In this document: piece after piece, positions 38,501 to 48,194 of the stretch
Layout of the letters: every line of letters starts with the position of its first letter
How positions within the stretch are numbered: the first letter of the stretch is position 1
Origin: Wallacemonas rigidus
Lineage: Eukaryota > Euglenozoa > Kinetoplastea > Trypanosomatida > Trypanosomatidae
DNA length: 64,000 nucleotides
NCBI GenBank assembly: GCA_030849045.1
Contig: JASAOL010000608.1
Coordinates: forward strand, 434,001 to 498,000
Direction of reading: 5' to 3'
The notes under the pieces: generated by a model
Database searches by the model: none
What the model was told of the DNA's origin: nothing
Seen by the model: only the letters and a program-made list of their open reading frames with translations
Position numbers and translations under genes: made by a program

Positions 38501-41500
38501 GAGCTCCTCCGAGTCCATATCGGGCTTGGCCGATGTCCCTGCCCGGGCAGGGACATTCAACGACTTTGATAGCTTCGCCACCGCGTTGAGAACGCGTGCG
38601 ACGGCCGGATGCCAGTGCGCACCGAACACCACGATAAGAAATGCTGCCTCCGCGCCGGGTAAGTCCGCAGCAGAAGCCGATGCTGCCGTCTTCTCGCTTT
38701 CTTCTCCTTTGTCGCGGTCGTCCACGCCGGTGACGAGAGGGTCACTCGGAACGAGATTGCCGTCCACGATATCGGCAACCGACTTGGCTAGTGTGAGTGC
38801 ACGTGTGAGCAGCGGTTGGAGAGAAGGACGAGCGGGGGTGCGCATGGGCAACGGTTCGGCCGTCACCGCGCTGTTGGTGGTCGTCGTACGCACCGCCTCC
38901 TTCTCCTCGTCTTTGTCAGCATCATCCCCGCCTGATTCACTGACATTGGTGAAGAAATGCAGTGCCGTGCGGTGCGCTCCACTGAGTGCAGTTGCCGGGG
39001 TCGTCGTCGTCGGGCACCACGGAAAGGCGCTGTGGAAGCTGACCTGCGCCGCGCGTCCAGCGGTGGTGGCGGATGTCGACCCTGCCACCGCAACAATCGA
39101 GCTTGCTCTGGAGGTAGCATGCGCGCTGTGTGAAGGGCCACTCACGTCTGCGGCAGACGACACCGCGGACGTCTCGGTGTGACAAGAGCCCGCTAGGCAG
39201 GATGAGCTCGGCACATGGTGATCTTCTGACGCCGCGGTCGCACCTGCTGAGGTAGCTGCCGGAGGCAGAGACGAGCCAACAGGAACTGTGACGACGACGG
39301 TCGGTGTCTTCTGCGCGTCCTTGACAGCCACGGCAACGTCTAAATTTTCCCTAGGTGGGCGAGTGAGCTCCAGCGACGCCGTGTTGCCTGGCTGGAAAAG
39401 AGTACCACTCGTGAAGGAGGAGCTCCGGCCAAGGTCCGTATGCGAGTGGGTGGCGCTATGGGAGCCATCAGAAGCCTGCGGCACGTCTCGTTGCGGTTCA
39501 CCCGCTTCGAGGGGAGAGGAGAAGACTTGTGTTTCGTTGGCTGCGATATTCGCCCGCGTCGCGCGCGATGGGGTTGCACCGTGGTCAGGTGAGCTCGTCG
39601 TCACGATGGGACTCGCCAAGGCCGCCGTCTTCTTCGCCGGCGAGCCGATCCCCGCCCATCTGGGTAGTCCTGTACTGGTGGCAGCGGCTTTCGAGAGCGC
39701 CTTGACCTCGTGGTGAGGTGTGCGACCACTTTTGACGGGTGACGCCGTAGCGGAGAGGTCAGTGCGTTGGTCAGTGCTGTCCTGATTCTTGTCTTCCTCG
39801 TCCGCGACGGTATCAGCATGCGTGGTGGGACCGTCGTTGAGGTAAGTCTCATTGTGCGAAACCGTCGTGCTACAACGGTGCAGCGCGGAAGGGTTCGAAG
39901 ACAAAAAGGACGAAGGTGGTGGCTGATCTTCGACGCTCAGCGGTGACTTGGGGCCCCCAAAGGAGGTTCCATAAGGGTCAGTGTGCGTTGTGGTCGCGGC
40001 GTGAGAAGAGGCCGGCTCAGGCGGTACCAGTGACGATCCTGCTGTTCCGCTGCTTCGTCTCTGTGCGCTAGGCAAGTGGGCGGTGGACGCCGCCGCAGCG
40101 CCGCTTGTACCTGTCTGGTCTTCCGATGTCGGTATTAGCAGCGGTGGAGACGGCTTCGGGTGTTTCTTCATGTAGCGGGCGTAGTAATAGCGTCCAAGCT
40201 CGTTCTCCACGTGCTCCAGTGCCTGGTAGCACACGACCTTGCCCGTGGGACCGAGGAGCACCACAGCAGGCCAGCTGGTGAGTCCGAAGAGGTCAATCAC
40301 ACGTCGGTACGCGTCGCCATTTCGGAGCGCGTACCAACCGCCGTAGTAGCTGCAGTCCGTGATGCTCCGATCAAAATAGACTGGATCCAGGTCAGCAGTC
40401 TGGGAGCCGTCAAGGATGAGGTTTGTCACTTCACTCAGTGGCTTCGCTGACACCGGCGCGTGCGAGCTGCTCGTCGCCGCGTTGGGGTGTCCAAGGAGAC
40501 TGTGCGGACCTGAGAAGGCACCGACAGCGGCGCTGTTGGGCAGCCGTGATGCACTCGAGGAGGGCGGGCTCATGGTTGTTGCCACACTCGCCCTACGCGG
40601 CGGCCCCGCAGTCGACGTCACCGTGATGCCTGTCCCTGCCGTCGTCATCGCTGGCGGCGCGAGTGGTCGGGTGGAGCCCGTGGCTGCGGCGCTGCCCATC
40701 GGAGGCAGCATGTTTGCCGGAAGTGGGGAACCCGTTCGTAGTGGCGCACTGTGACGCACGGGGCCCACCACGGGCGAGCCCGACGACGACGGCGCGCGGG
40801 AGAAGGTGCTCATCGACGAGGGGCCAGAAGACGGCGTCGCGCCGGCAGAGCTCGACGACGGGAAAACCGAGGAAGGCATGGCGCTGTGGCTGTTCACCAA
40901 CGCCGACGAGCCTCCGTGTGCGTTGGCGCGCGTCGTGGTCACACCCAGCTGTGCATCATCCGCGGCGAGTGTGTTGTCGTCCGCCGCCCCGCCTGCCAAT
41001 GGCACATACTGAAGGGCCAGCACAGCCACCGGCGCATCCACGTACGCCCCGATGGCCCCCATGGCGGCGAGCGCCGATGACGGAGAGGCAGCCGGTTTCG
41101 GTGAGCGTGGCGGGGTCGCACTCTCCGGCAGCGTCGCTCGTCGACTATTCATTGGTGGGCCAACCACCGCACTCGCATCAACGGGACCGCAGAGAGAGTC
41201 ACGCTCAGCCTCGCGCAGTTGTTGCATGAGAAGGCCGTAGAACAGTAACAGGAGCTTCTCTGTGGGAAGTGCGAGAGGGCTCGATCGCGAGGCACGACCG
41301 TGCGGGCGGTGGGCGCTACCGGTCCCGGTCGGTGCGACAAGCGGTGGTGAGTTTTGCCCACGTAAAGGGATCGGCTTGGCATTGCTGGGCGAGGCCACCA
41401 CATTTGACACCGCGCACGGAGACCGCTGCAGCTGCGCTTGCTGCTGTTGCTGCTGTTGCTGCTGTTGCTGTGACTTCCACAGCGCGACAGCAGAGATGGG

Positions 41501-42307
41501 GTTCGGTAGTCCCTCTGGTCTGTTACGCCGCGCGTTGGGGAGCTGGGCGAGGTCGTGGTGTGAGGTCTCCGGGCTGCCCCCACTGCCAGCCGATTCAGTG
41601 TTGGGCGGGTTGCCGTCCATCAGGGAGTGCGCGGGCGGGCGATAGTACGGCGCGGCGTCTCCCGTTCCTCCATTCATATTGCTGTGATGTTGCTCAGTGG
41701 GAGGCGCCAGGTAGAGCAGCACATACTTGTTCTCCAGTTCGCAGACAGGTACAGAGTACTCTACAGGGGCCGCGTGACGCAGCGGGGGGAGAGAAGACCT
41801 CGCAGGCGATGACTCGGCTGAGCGGGGAGAGGCGATCTCAAAGGCAAAGGGGGCTCCCGCGGGGGGCGTCGTGCGACCACTGCCAACGGAGGTATAGCTC
41901 GGTAAGACCGCACCGTCTCCACCAGCGGAGCCGGTGTCCTGACGAAGGTTGGTGGCGTTGGTGGTAGCACTCATGCTTTCCGTCGCTCTCGCCAGCGCAT
42001 CCTCTGCGGAGGCCGCGTGGTGTCCTGGTTCGTTGACAAATGTGGTGGTGCTCCCGTCCACGGACCTGTCTAAACGGGAGGGCTTGGCTGTGGATCGACG
42101 CGCGGTGAATTCGTCACCAGCAGACTCCATCAGATCGCTCTGCTCAAGCGGGAGGGACAGGGTTTCCATCATGCCCGCGCCGACACCGAGGCTCGCATCC
42201 TGCGCAGACGGGTTGAGGCTACTGACATTGTTGTGGTGGTGATCCGTGGGTACCTCGAGGAGTTCGTAGCAGCGGGTCACGTACAGTGATCCGAGCAGAT
42301 AGTCCAT
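35501..42307 (-). CDS. Giant protein with degenerate, split tryparedoxin/nucleoredoxin-like domains
   Basis: The first ATG is at 42307 (MDYLLGSLYVTRCYELLEV); the upstream TTG is ignored. Length is 2268 residues, mostly disordered Ser/Thr/Pro/Ala sequence. Ordered islands read as pieces of a tryparedoxin fold. Island set 1: NKYVLLYLAPPTE (~193), LLLLFYGLLMQQL (~349), VAVLALQYVPLA (~425) and FGLTSWPAVVLLG (674-686; Pro680 in the cis-Pro place). Set 2: FLIVVFGAHWHPAV (~1223-1236; WHPAV where WCPPC is expected), RVLYVCTDDS (~1365), FNVTALPRVVVLE (1487-1499) and DPTGAAFPW (1537-1545, matching the tryparedoxin end DPEG..FPW). A possible third set starts GGFFLVLCAFGP (~1830). Redox cysteines are absent in both clear domains, so it is probably a structural or binding relative. 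It lies just downstream of the tryparedoxin array, which supports common descent. Confidence 0.8.
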   Translation of the reverse strand: MDYLLGSLYVTRCYELLEVPTDHHHNNVSSLNPSAQDASLGVGAGMMETLSLPLEQSDLMESAGDEFTARRSTAKPSRLDRSVDGSTTTFVNEPGHHAASAEDALARATESMSATTNATNLRQDTGSAGGDGAVLPSYTSVGSGRTTPPAGAPFAFEIASPRSAESSPARSSLPPLRHAAPVEYSVPVCELENKYVLLYLAPPTEQHHSNMNGGTGDAAPYYRPPAHSLMDGNPPNTESAGSGGSPETSHHDLAQLPNARRNRPEGLPNPISAVALWKSQQQQQQQQQQQAQLQRSPCAVSNVVASPSNAKPIPLRGQNSPPLVAPTGTGSAHRPHGRASRSSPLALPTEKLLLLFYGLLMQQLREAERDSLCGPVDASAVVGPPMNSRRATLPESATPPRSPKPAASPSSALAAMGAIGAYVDAPVAVLALQYVPLAGGAADDNTLAADDAQLGVTTTRANAHGGSSALVNSHSAMPSSVFPSSSSAGATPSSGPSSMSTFSRAPSSSGSPVVGPVRHSAPLRTGSPLPANMLPPMGSAAATGSTRPLAPPAMTTAGTGITVTSTAGPPRRASVATTMSPPSSSASRLPNSAAVGAFSGPHSLLGHPNAATSSSHAPVSAKPLSEVTNLILDGSQTADLDPVYFDRSITDCSYYGGWYALRNGDAYRRVIDLFGLTSWPAVVLLGPTGKVVCYQALEHVENELGRYYYARYMKKHPKPSPPLLIPTSEDQTGTSGAAAASTAHLPSAQRRSSGTAGSSLVPPEPASSHAATTTHTDPYGTSFGGPKSPLSVEDQPPPSSFLSSNPSALHRCSTTVSHNETYLNDGPTTHADTVADEEDKNQDSTDQRTDLSATASPVKSGRTPHHEVKALSKAAATSTGLPRWAGIGSPAKKTAALASPIVTTSSPDHGATPSRATRANIAANETQVFSSPLEAGEPQRDVPQASDGSHSATHSHTDLGRSSSFTSGTLFQPGNTASLELTRPPRENLDVAVAVKDAQKTPTVVVTVPVGSSLPPAATSAGATAASEDHHVPSSSCLAGSCHTETSAVSSAADVSGPSHSAHATSRASSIVAVAGSTSATTAGRAAQVSFHSAFPWCPTTTTPATALSGAHRTALHFFTNVSESGGDDADKDEEKEAVRTTTTNSAVTAEPLPMRTPARPSLQPLLTRALTLAKSVADIVDGNLVPSDPLVTGVDDRDKGEESEKTAASASAADLPGAEAAFLIVVFGAHWHPAVARVLNAVAKLSKSLNVPARAGTSAKPDMDSEELDDVGPFSTALRGFAGGRGFFMGGGGTFSEGDGGMLNGGFTDSLEELEGGLTGPLTGADGTLNSTEADPRAPRDREGEDARSCDDAVEAYVDVQAAPRTRVLYVCTDDSVEALQTSVRDVPHDWRCLSPALFTSAEQRRGSGDESGLHIAAAATPNSEGAGSTSQSPLFAETPSRVTRFSPSSLTSGCNARYGDCTCRTHTHWSAMSATDVTAWLMGCFNVTALPRVVVLERCPHPHTGLTMASAGDPPPHVTWKPVQLYAESAHLFQDPTGAAFPWRDPNLLSTEGDDGCELNAHKTLDEESSHSDGDEDEPCEDTFYSSLGRHSWVSPRSPACPFGSLGSSYKNLHERSVSGLMAWYSGAPLAATHSRGGGGGSVGIDRVGEEGEEAGDRRPPLLSTSRGRRQRGCTGTPSVGPHGEATDSGTSGGGVVGVLAGATTAGVAGDEAQCADDNDQLCLSDWARFVVPPIAPFTLEVTETVPPAKPDAEQTNTQDRRRDGTAKDGGEEEALGADAQSEDMYPTEPSTAPVLASAITHRISRTPAEEGAEVDTVQVPTELPLRLRRGGFFLVLCAFGPVEVSLHHDCLTALGEARSWLADVLSERKRKTWEAAQRWRDVLMLTIPMQPGQALTSADTDTQVSPRGSAGVSWMPAVGTTSSTRVATVLPPLASFVNSDDNNLRMSASPPPFVSVTSERSLNSTYVLNDVQRVLHQQAPAEYDGERGVASSGTTLPLVYFYDAVYPDPRLHASAAAVARTGGRAGGVTDTSLFPAAGRNQTPEVHHDHTRAAREAHAADLAVLQEHIIANILEQDESQLPPREGEIFLACVRLPQKFTAVLRRRLPSESPATVATAAPSVSPALHIAPTVPLPSPQPSASSTATAAAATGAPPLNVPAPVTEVAPRPPSVATASASASASATRGTSRSNAAVSASTASGASARRPSLSLEGTEMGVDGAHSGSPSLAAALRQALLPDPDVHPVASAAMIKQFLYDHIVQGLQES
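41437..41472 (-). repeat. CAG/CAA repeat encoding polyglutamine
   Basis: About four copies of a 9-base unit (CAACAGCAG on the coding strand) encode an uninterrupted run of ~11 Gln inside the disordered part of the giant protein (~residue 280). It is in frame, and length polymorphism is to be expected. Confidence 0.8.
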
Positions 42308-44306
42308 TGGGTGTTGACCGCAATTCGCTCCTCTGTGATGTGTCAAAGGTCCGCCAGCCGGCTGCAGGTATTTGGCCTCCTTGTGGTTCTTGTTGTGTTC
42401 CCTTGTCCAGCCGCTGTTTCCGATACCGAACGAAATGAAAAACGGCAGAGGCAGGGGGGTTCTGCGTTAGGTATAAAGAAGAGAAAAAAAAGATCCGCGC
42501 CAATGATTGAAGATGCTGCTCTTATTGTTCTGTGGTGAGGACTCTAGTTAGCGATTGAGTCGTCCCCGAAATGCGATAAATGTGATCAATACAATGGAGT
42601 TGTTGTGTTGATCTCTGCTTCTTTTACTTCTTCTTCTCTCAACGTTTTCGTTTCACTGGTACAAAGACAAACACTTACTCTCGCAAAACAAAATTCAAAA
42701 CAGCGATGAGGAGAGAGCACGGAATGAATGCACAAGCCTGCTCAAAAGATGAATGTCTTTTCTTGTTGTTGTTGTTGCTGCTTGTTCAATTTTATTTTAT
42801 TTTTTCGCTCGGTCGTATTGTCACTGTCACAACTTCTTGTCGCCTGCGAGAGGGGAAGAAGACTGTTGTCCTACTCTGACGTTGCAATCCTGTTGTACGC
42901 GAAGTGACGAGAGAGAGAGGAGGAGGAGGAAGAGGAGGAGGAGGAGGAAGAAAGGTAACAAGATGATGTCAAGGAGGGAAGTGGGAATAGGTTGAAAAGA
43001 TTGTGTGCACTTCTGCTACTGATATGATTCTCGTGAGATGACAGTCAGGATGGCGGGCCCTTCTTCGCGACACGTTTTTCTTCATCGTCTCTCTGCCAGC
43101 TCTCGAGGTGTCGCACTCGTGTTTGGTGAGCGCATCACCATGAATGCGAACGAGAGGTGTGTGAACGGCACTACCACGCGGACTCGGCCAGAACACTCCG
43201 CAGTTGCCGGACGCAAGAGAGCGAGTGAGGCTCTTTTTTTTCTTTCTTTTTTTTTTTAATTCTCTCCCTCTCCGTGTTCACTTTTCCTCCGATGGCGTGC
43301 CACAGTCGATAGCTGTCAGCCTCATGAGAACAGCAAACAGAATGGAGGAGGGAGGATGAGAAAGAAAAAAAAAGGAAGGCGGAAAAACAGTCAAAGAGCG
43401 GATGCTCGTGCTGCGACAGACTACACACACCAGACCAGTAGCTCGACGACCAGGGAAAAGAAAAAGAAAAAGAACGTGGACATGACGGTTCACACGGCAC
43501 AACAGAAACAGACGTCCTGACTGGCGAGACAAGAAAAGAAAAAGATGAACTGAACCGTGTACTGACGAAAAGAAAAAGAACGCAACAGAGCGGCAGTGAG
43601 CTCATGTTGTGACTTGCCGTCTCGCACACCTGCAGTGTGACAACGGTGTTTGTACTTGAGCTGTGGGTACGAGCTTGACGGTTTCTCTCGGCAGCCGTGA
43701 GAGGAAAAGAAATACAAGCGAGCCTAAAGGCGCACCCGTCCATGGCCGCTTCATGTTCGTCGTCCCGGTCAGGCTGCCGTGTTCGATCACCGCGATCCTC
43801 GCAACGTGCACGTCCGTTCCCTATTTTCTGCCTTGAACACCGTCTTTTGACGCGTCCATGGGATACGGGCGCGCCACGATCGTCCTTCTGTTTTGCATTA
43901 ATCAATAAGCAAATTATTCGTTTGTGTGTCTGTGTGCGTCTCTCTCTTTGTGTTTGTGTGTGTTTGTACATCATTCAAGTAAAAAGATGTCGAGAGAGAG
44001 TTTGTGTGTGTGTGTGTGTTAAAAGAACGGGGAGCACTGCTTTACATGACCACGCTGATGGGTTTAAAAAATGTACATGCGCACCCAGCAGCGCGTGATA
44101 AAGTGCGTTCATATACGTGTTTATGTGTGTGTGTGTGTGTGTTTGTGTCGAGTTGCAACGCGAGAGATGCGCGCGAAAACTGGTGGAAGACGAGTAAAAA
44201 AAAAAAAACGGAGAGCGCGCTGACGCAAGCGAAAAGAAAAAAAAAGAGCAAAGCCACTTTTCTCCCGTGTGTCGTGGTGTTCACTCTTTCGGATCTTTCG
44301 TTCTTC
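42308..44306. other. Long intergenic spacer (2 kb), no gene seen
   Basis: It holds a GAG/GAA run at 42909-42955 (pyrimidine on the coding strand, a likely splice-signal region for the giant gene), more purine runs at 43355-43390 and 43450-43475, and GT microsatellites at 43935-43970, 44003-44019 and 44122-44142. A 267-codon frame at 43171-43974 is Ser/Phe-rich, crosses these tracts and has unlike codon use, so I do not call it. Confidence 0.6.
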
Positions 44307-45422
44307 TCACGCGCGAACGAATCGCAGTACCAAGTACGCAAAGGCTTCGAATCCCAAACGATTATCCTGGCAGAGGCGCACACCGTCTTCCTCCAACTGC
44401 GCGTACGTTTCCTGCACGCCGAACTCACGCTCCAAGCAACGCATCCATGCCACAAACTCCTGATAGCTCAAGTAGCCCGTGCCGTCCGTGTCCAGCATGT
44501 TGAACCACTTGCGAAGGTCATCCTCTGCAATGGGAATACCCGACAAGTTCGCGACCGGTGCTGTCGGCACGTGATCGTCGCTGTTAGATGACGTGTTGAT
44601 GTGGTGCGGAAAGCTGTGCGCCAATCGCAGCATCTGGTACGCGTGGCTGCGATGTAGTGCGGGGGGGCGGTGGTCTGGGGCGTCCGCGACGCTGAGCGAT
44701 GCGGTGTCGAATGCAGGCGGGAGTGGAGGGGATGACGACGTTGGTAACTGCGATGGCGTCGCACCTGCTGGAAGGCTGTGATGGGCACTGAGATGTTGCG
44801 CGGTATGTACATCGGCATCTGCGAAATACGTTGGCGTAGCCGTGGGACCGGCCGCGATCGCATCCGCCGCACTGGTGCGTGAGTTCTTGCTGCTTTGGAT
44901 ACGATCGTACATGGAGGCCCTTTCCATTTGAAGACGCACTGCGGTGTCGCCGAAAAGACCACGCTCACCAAGGATCTCGGAAATCTTCTCGCTGTGGGAA
45001 AGGTTCTTGCGCTCGCCGACCGCACTCACGGACGGGCGCACGGATTTACTCGCGGCCACGCGCGCGGGCAGTTCGTCCGCGACGCAGATGAACGCCGGAT
45101 CACGGGCCTGCACGGCCACCAGACGCGTGCTAGTGCAGTGCACAGCATCCGTGTGTATCACATTTAATGCGTCTTCGCGCGCCATCACACGCTCAAGCAG
45201 TTCATTCGCTTCGGCGGAGACGGTCTCGCCACCGCCAATGAGCTCTTGCAGAAAAGCGCGTTTCTCGGTCGGCAGCAGATGGCGATAGCGTGTTGTCAGG
45301 ACCGTCACACGCTCACGGCTGTCGTCGCTTTCGAGCATATCAAAGTAGCGGATGCGCTTCTCCTTGGTCGGTTGACCAGGTGAAGGTCCCATGACTGTTT
45401 GAGGAGAAACAAGAGACGCCAT
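44307..45422 (-). CDS. EF-hand protein
   Basis: The ATG at 45422 (MASLVSPQTVMGPSPG) is chosen over a longer frame whose first ~50 residues read through a pyrimidine-rich leader. The product is 371 residues. The N-terminal half is helical and unfamiliar (IRYFDMLESDD, LPTEKRAFLQEL, ANELLERVM). A linker (~215-275) is Ser/Thr/Pro-rich. A canonical calcium-binding loop lies at 311-322 (DTDGTGYLSYQE), with D, D, T, Y, S and E at positions 1, 3, 5, 7, 9 and 12, preceded by helix EDDLRKWFNML. A second, degenerate hand follows (LCQDNRLGFEAFAYLV) without most ligands. It could be a calcium-responsive adaptor in the cytosol or flagellum; location is not indicated. It lies between the tryparedoxin genes and the giant thioredoxin-fold gene but shares no motif with them. 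Confidence 0.85.
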   Translation of the reverse strand: MASLVSPQTVMGPSPGQPTKEKRIRYFDMLESDDSRERVTVLTTRYRHLLPTEKRAFLQELIGGGETVSAEANELLERVMAREDALNVIHTDAVHCTSTRLVAVQARDPAFICVADELPARVAASKSVRPSVSAVGERKNLSHSEKISEILGERGLFGDTAVRLQMERASMYDRIQSSKNSRTSAADAIAAGPTATPTYFADADVHTAQHLSAHHSLPAGATPSQLPTSSSPPLPPAFDTASLSVADAPDHRPPALHRSHAYQMLRLAHSFPHHINTSSNSDDHVPTAPVANLSGIPIAEDDLRKWFNMLDTDGTGYLSYQEFVAWMRCLEREFGVQETYAQLEEDGVRLCQDNRLGFEAFAYLVLRFVRA

Positions 45423-46557
45423 CGTGATTGACGCGTAGGTTTTTGACAACGTGGGACTTAGCGGCTTGATGATAGATACCTTGGCTTGACAGCGCACAGC
45501 GCGCATGTGTGGGTGTGGAAGAGAGAAAAAGCAGTGGGTATAAAGAGGGGATGGCGATGTGGAGGTGGGGGGTTCCACACAAACCGATGTTTTGCGGTGT
45601 GCTCACCATCTCGTGCACTTCATGAAAGAGAGGACGACGTGCCGCGCAGCACACATCGGTGGAATGGGGAAAAGAGACCTCAACCAAGACGGTCGCACGG
45701 ATACGAGGTGCTGTCTTCGTGCGCGATCTTTTGAAACAAGTGTTCCACAGACGTGCTCAACGCGAGGAATATCGAGTTTGGAACACGCTTCTCTACCGCT
45801 TTCGACCCCCACCTCCCAGTGCTTCACGTCTCTCTGCTCGTTTACTATTTGTACATTTTTTTTTATTTTTGTGTCTTGTTTTCTTTGTGTCTGGGTTCGT
45901 TTTCAGCTGCACAGGGACGTACGGTGACGGACCAAGAGGAGCGCACGCAAGGCGTAACGTGTGTATATGCGCGCGCACGCTCCCAGGGGTCACACTCAAG
46001 GCCTTGATGATTTTCTGCAAGGAGCATGCGGAGGAAAGAAAAAAAGGGGGGCAGCGCGCGACACGATACGAATAATAAAGAACAATAGAGAGAGAGAGAG
46101 GATTAAAATATAGCATAGACGTAACGAGTTTTTTTTGTTTTTTTCAACACGTGGAAGTTAGGCGGAACGATGCGCGAGTACTGATATATAGACTGTCTTC
46201 TTCGCCTGTTTGTTTTCTGTTTCCCTTGTCTTCTTTTTTTTTCGTCTTTGTCGGGTGTGGACAGTCGCACGGCACCGGGTATCCATGGAGAGGATCAAGG
46301 TGAGGGGGACGATGGCCTGCTTTCGCACGTGTCTCTGCCAGTACAGACCGCTAGCTAGGAATAGAGGTGGGAAAAAAAAAGGGAAGAGAACAAGCGCGGA
46401 AGGCTCTTTCTTCCTTCGCCGAATTCGGGCTGGGTTTATTCCTGTGTGTTTCCGTTTACTTCGATCTCTCTCTGCTGGCATACGCATGCGGACACACACA
46501 CACACCTAGAGGGACGCGTACTGCCCGTGGGTCACCTCAGTTGGGGACACGACGTCC
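45423..46557. other. Intergenic spacer, no gene seen
   Basis: A pyrimidine run on the coding strand near 45522-45545 is followed by AG 50-60 nt before the EF-hand start. The rest (AGAG run at 46087-46100, T/C runs 46125-46142 and 46231-46240, A/G block 46370-46400) is the presumed TXN1 3' UTR. CA repeat at 46493-46505. Confidence 0.65.
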
Positions 46558-46992
46558 TCAGTCGGTCCAAGGGAAGCTGGTGCCTTCGGGATCGGTGACG
46601 ACGGTCTGGCGAGCCTTAGTGGTGATCACCTTGCCCGTGTCGGCGTCCACGCCAATGAGGGTGGGGATAGACTCGACCTTGAAGTGCTCCGTCAGATGCT
46701 TGCGGGTGGCCTCGTCGGAGAAGGGGATCGTCGCCCACGGCATCTTGGCGTAGTAGCCGTTGAAGTCATCCTCTTCCTCGTCCCACGTCACAAAGACAAC
46801 CTCGAACTTCTTCGTCTCGTGGTGCTTGTCGTAGAACTCGATAAGCTGAGGTGTAAAGCCACGGCACGGGGGGCACCAGCTGGCGGAGAAGTAGAAGAAC
46901 ACGATCTTGCCGGACAGCGACGCGGGATCCACATCGGCGCCGTTCTGCTGGATCTTGGCACCGGCGGGGAGGTACTGAGCGAGACCAGACAT
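46558..46992 (-). CDS. TXN1: Tryparedoxin, canonical cytosolic type
   Basis: A 144-residue protein starting MSGLAQYLPAGAKI at ATG 46992. It has the tryparedoxin active site WCPPC (Cys40, Cys43), the flanking FFYFSASW and RGFTPQL, WDEEEDDF, cis-Pro110 (ESIPTLIGV) and the family ending DPEG..FPW. Length and Cys numbering match the well-known cytosolic tryparedoxin 1. It carries electrons from trypanothione to 2-Cys peroxiredoxins, glutathione-peroxidase-type peroxidases and ribonucleotide reductase. There is no targeting sequence or tail. It is the last of three canonical copies in transcription order and shares a nearly identical 117-bp tract with the copy at 49056-49535. Confidence 0.96.
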   Translation of the reverse strand: MSGLAQYLPAGAKIQQNGADVDPASLSGKIVFFYFSASWCPPCRGFTPQLIEFYDKHHETKKFEVVFVTWDEEEDDFNGYYAKMPWATIPFSDEATRKHLTEHFKVESIPTLIGVDADTGKVITTKARQTVVTDPEGTSFPWTD

Positions 46993-47747
46993 GGCGGGAA
47001 GATTGGTGGTTGATATGGTTTAACTGGGTTGGTAGTAGTTGACTTTGGAGCCGCGTTGCAGTAAGGTCATGTTATTGTCGTTGAATAGTCACAAGTCGTT
47101 TGGAGAGAAGAGTGAGGCCACGAGAGTGTGTGAGAGCAAGCGAATTGAGAGGTGTGTGGGGAATGAAATGTATGAAAAGCCGGATCAGTGAATCGCGCCG
47201 TGTCGTCTGCTAAGATTGGTCCGTGCAACTTCACTGAGCACGCAGACGGTGGCGTGCAGAGTGTCCGCGCAGCTAGGTCGGAGGCCGTTGCTGTGATGTG
47301 TGCGTTGTCTGCGAGTGAGACTGAGTGGGATGCCCGAATCGCATCACGGTACTCACATATGACGCTCTGTCGTCGCGGCTGTGCGGAACGCTTCTTCGAC
47401 TTGGGGCGCCAGTCTTTCTCACGTGTTTCGTTTTTTCATTCCTCTTGTTTGTTTGTTCGTTCGTTTTTCCTTTTCGTTGTTGTGTGCGTGCGTTTTCGGA
47501 CGGCAATAGTGAGTGTCAAGAGCGGAAGAACAAGCGAAAAAGAACGCGTGGGAGGAGTAGTTGAATAGGACAAAAGAACAAACAAGCGATGGATGCGGTT
47601 CACAACGAAAAAGTGAGGGAAGTGTAATACAAGAGCCGTTGATTTCACGTATCAATTTCTGTATGCGTGTGTGCGCGCATGCGTCTTATTGTTCGCGTGA
47701 GAGTGTGGAAGAGAAGAACAACGTCCGCACGTTGTTCACTCGATTGC
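46993..47747. other. Intergenic spacer, no gene seen
   Basis: A C/T-rich run on the coding strand near 47100-47140 with AGs downstream is the likely splice region of the 46992 start. T/GTT-rich sequence at 47425-47480 is in the presumed 3' UTR of the next tryparedoxin. Confidence 0.65.
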
Positions 47748-48194
47748 CTACAAGCGCGACTCGGCATCAGGCCAAGGAAAAGCTGACGCCGCAGGGTCCT
47801 TCACGACCATGTTGCGGGCAGTGGTGGTCACCACCTTGCCGGTATCAGCCTCCACACCTACCAGACACGGGATCGTCGTGACACGGAACAACTTGTTGAG
47901 ATACTCAATGTTCTGCGTGTCGTTGAACGGGATCGTCGCCCACGGCATCTTGGCATAGTAGCCGTCGTACTCGGCCTCTACCTCATCCCACGTAACAAAG
48001 ACGATCTCAAAGTTCTTGGCCTCGCGATGCTTATTATAAAATTGAATCAGTTGAGGTGTGAAGCCGCGGCACGGAGGGCACCAGCTGGCGGAGAAGTAGA
48101 AGAACACGAGCTTGCCGGCAAGATCGTTGATGGAGATGTCGACCGCCTGCTTACGGAGCTGCTCGCGCGGAACGTACTTCTTTAGCCCAGACAT
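47748..48194 (-). CDS. Tryparedoxin, second canonical copy
   Basis: The first ATG is at 48194 (MSGLKKYVPREQLRK); the reading frame upstream begins at GTG and is not used. 148 residues. Active site WCPPC at Cys39 and Cys42, then RGFTPQLIQFYNKH, FVTWDEVEAEYDGYY, cis-Pro in TTIPCLVGV and DPAASAFPWPD near the end. It diverges more from TXN1 than the third copy does, and carries an extra Cys beside the cis-Pro (IPC). All redox residues are intact, so it should be an active dithiol oxidoreductase using trypanothione. It has no targeting signal or membrane tail. Partner preference relative to TXN1 cannot be read from the sequence. Confidence 0.94.
   Translation of the reverse strand: MSGLKKYVPREQLRKQAVDISINDLAGKLVFFYFSASWCPPCRGFTPQLIQFYNKHREAKNFEIVFVTWDEVEAEYDGYYAKMPWATIPFNDTQNIEYLNKLFRVTTIPCLVGVEADTGKVVTTTARNMVVKDPAASAFPWPDAESRL

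Noticed and set aside
43171-43974. 267-codon minus-strand frame
   Set aside because: It is Ser/Phe/Lys-rich, passes through CA repeats and purine runs, and has no domain-like segment; it reads as translated spacer.
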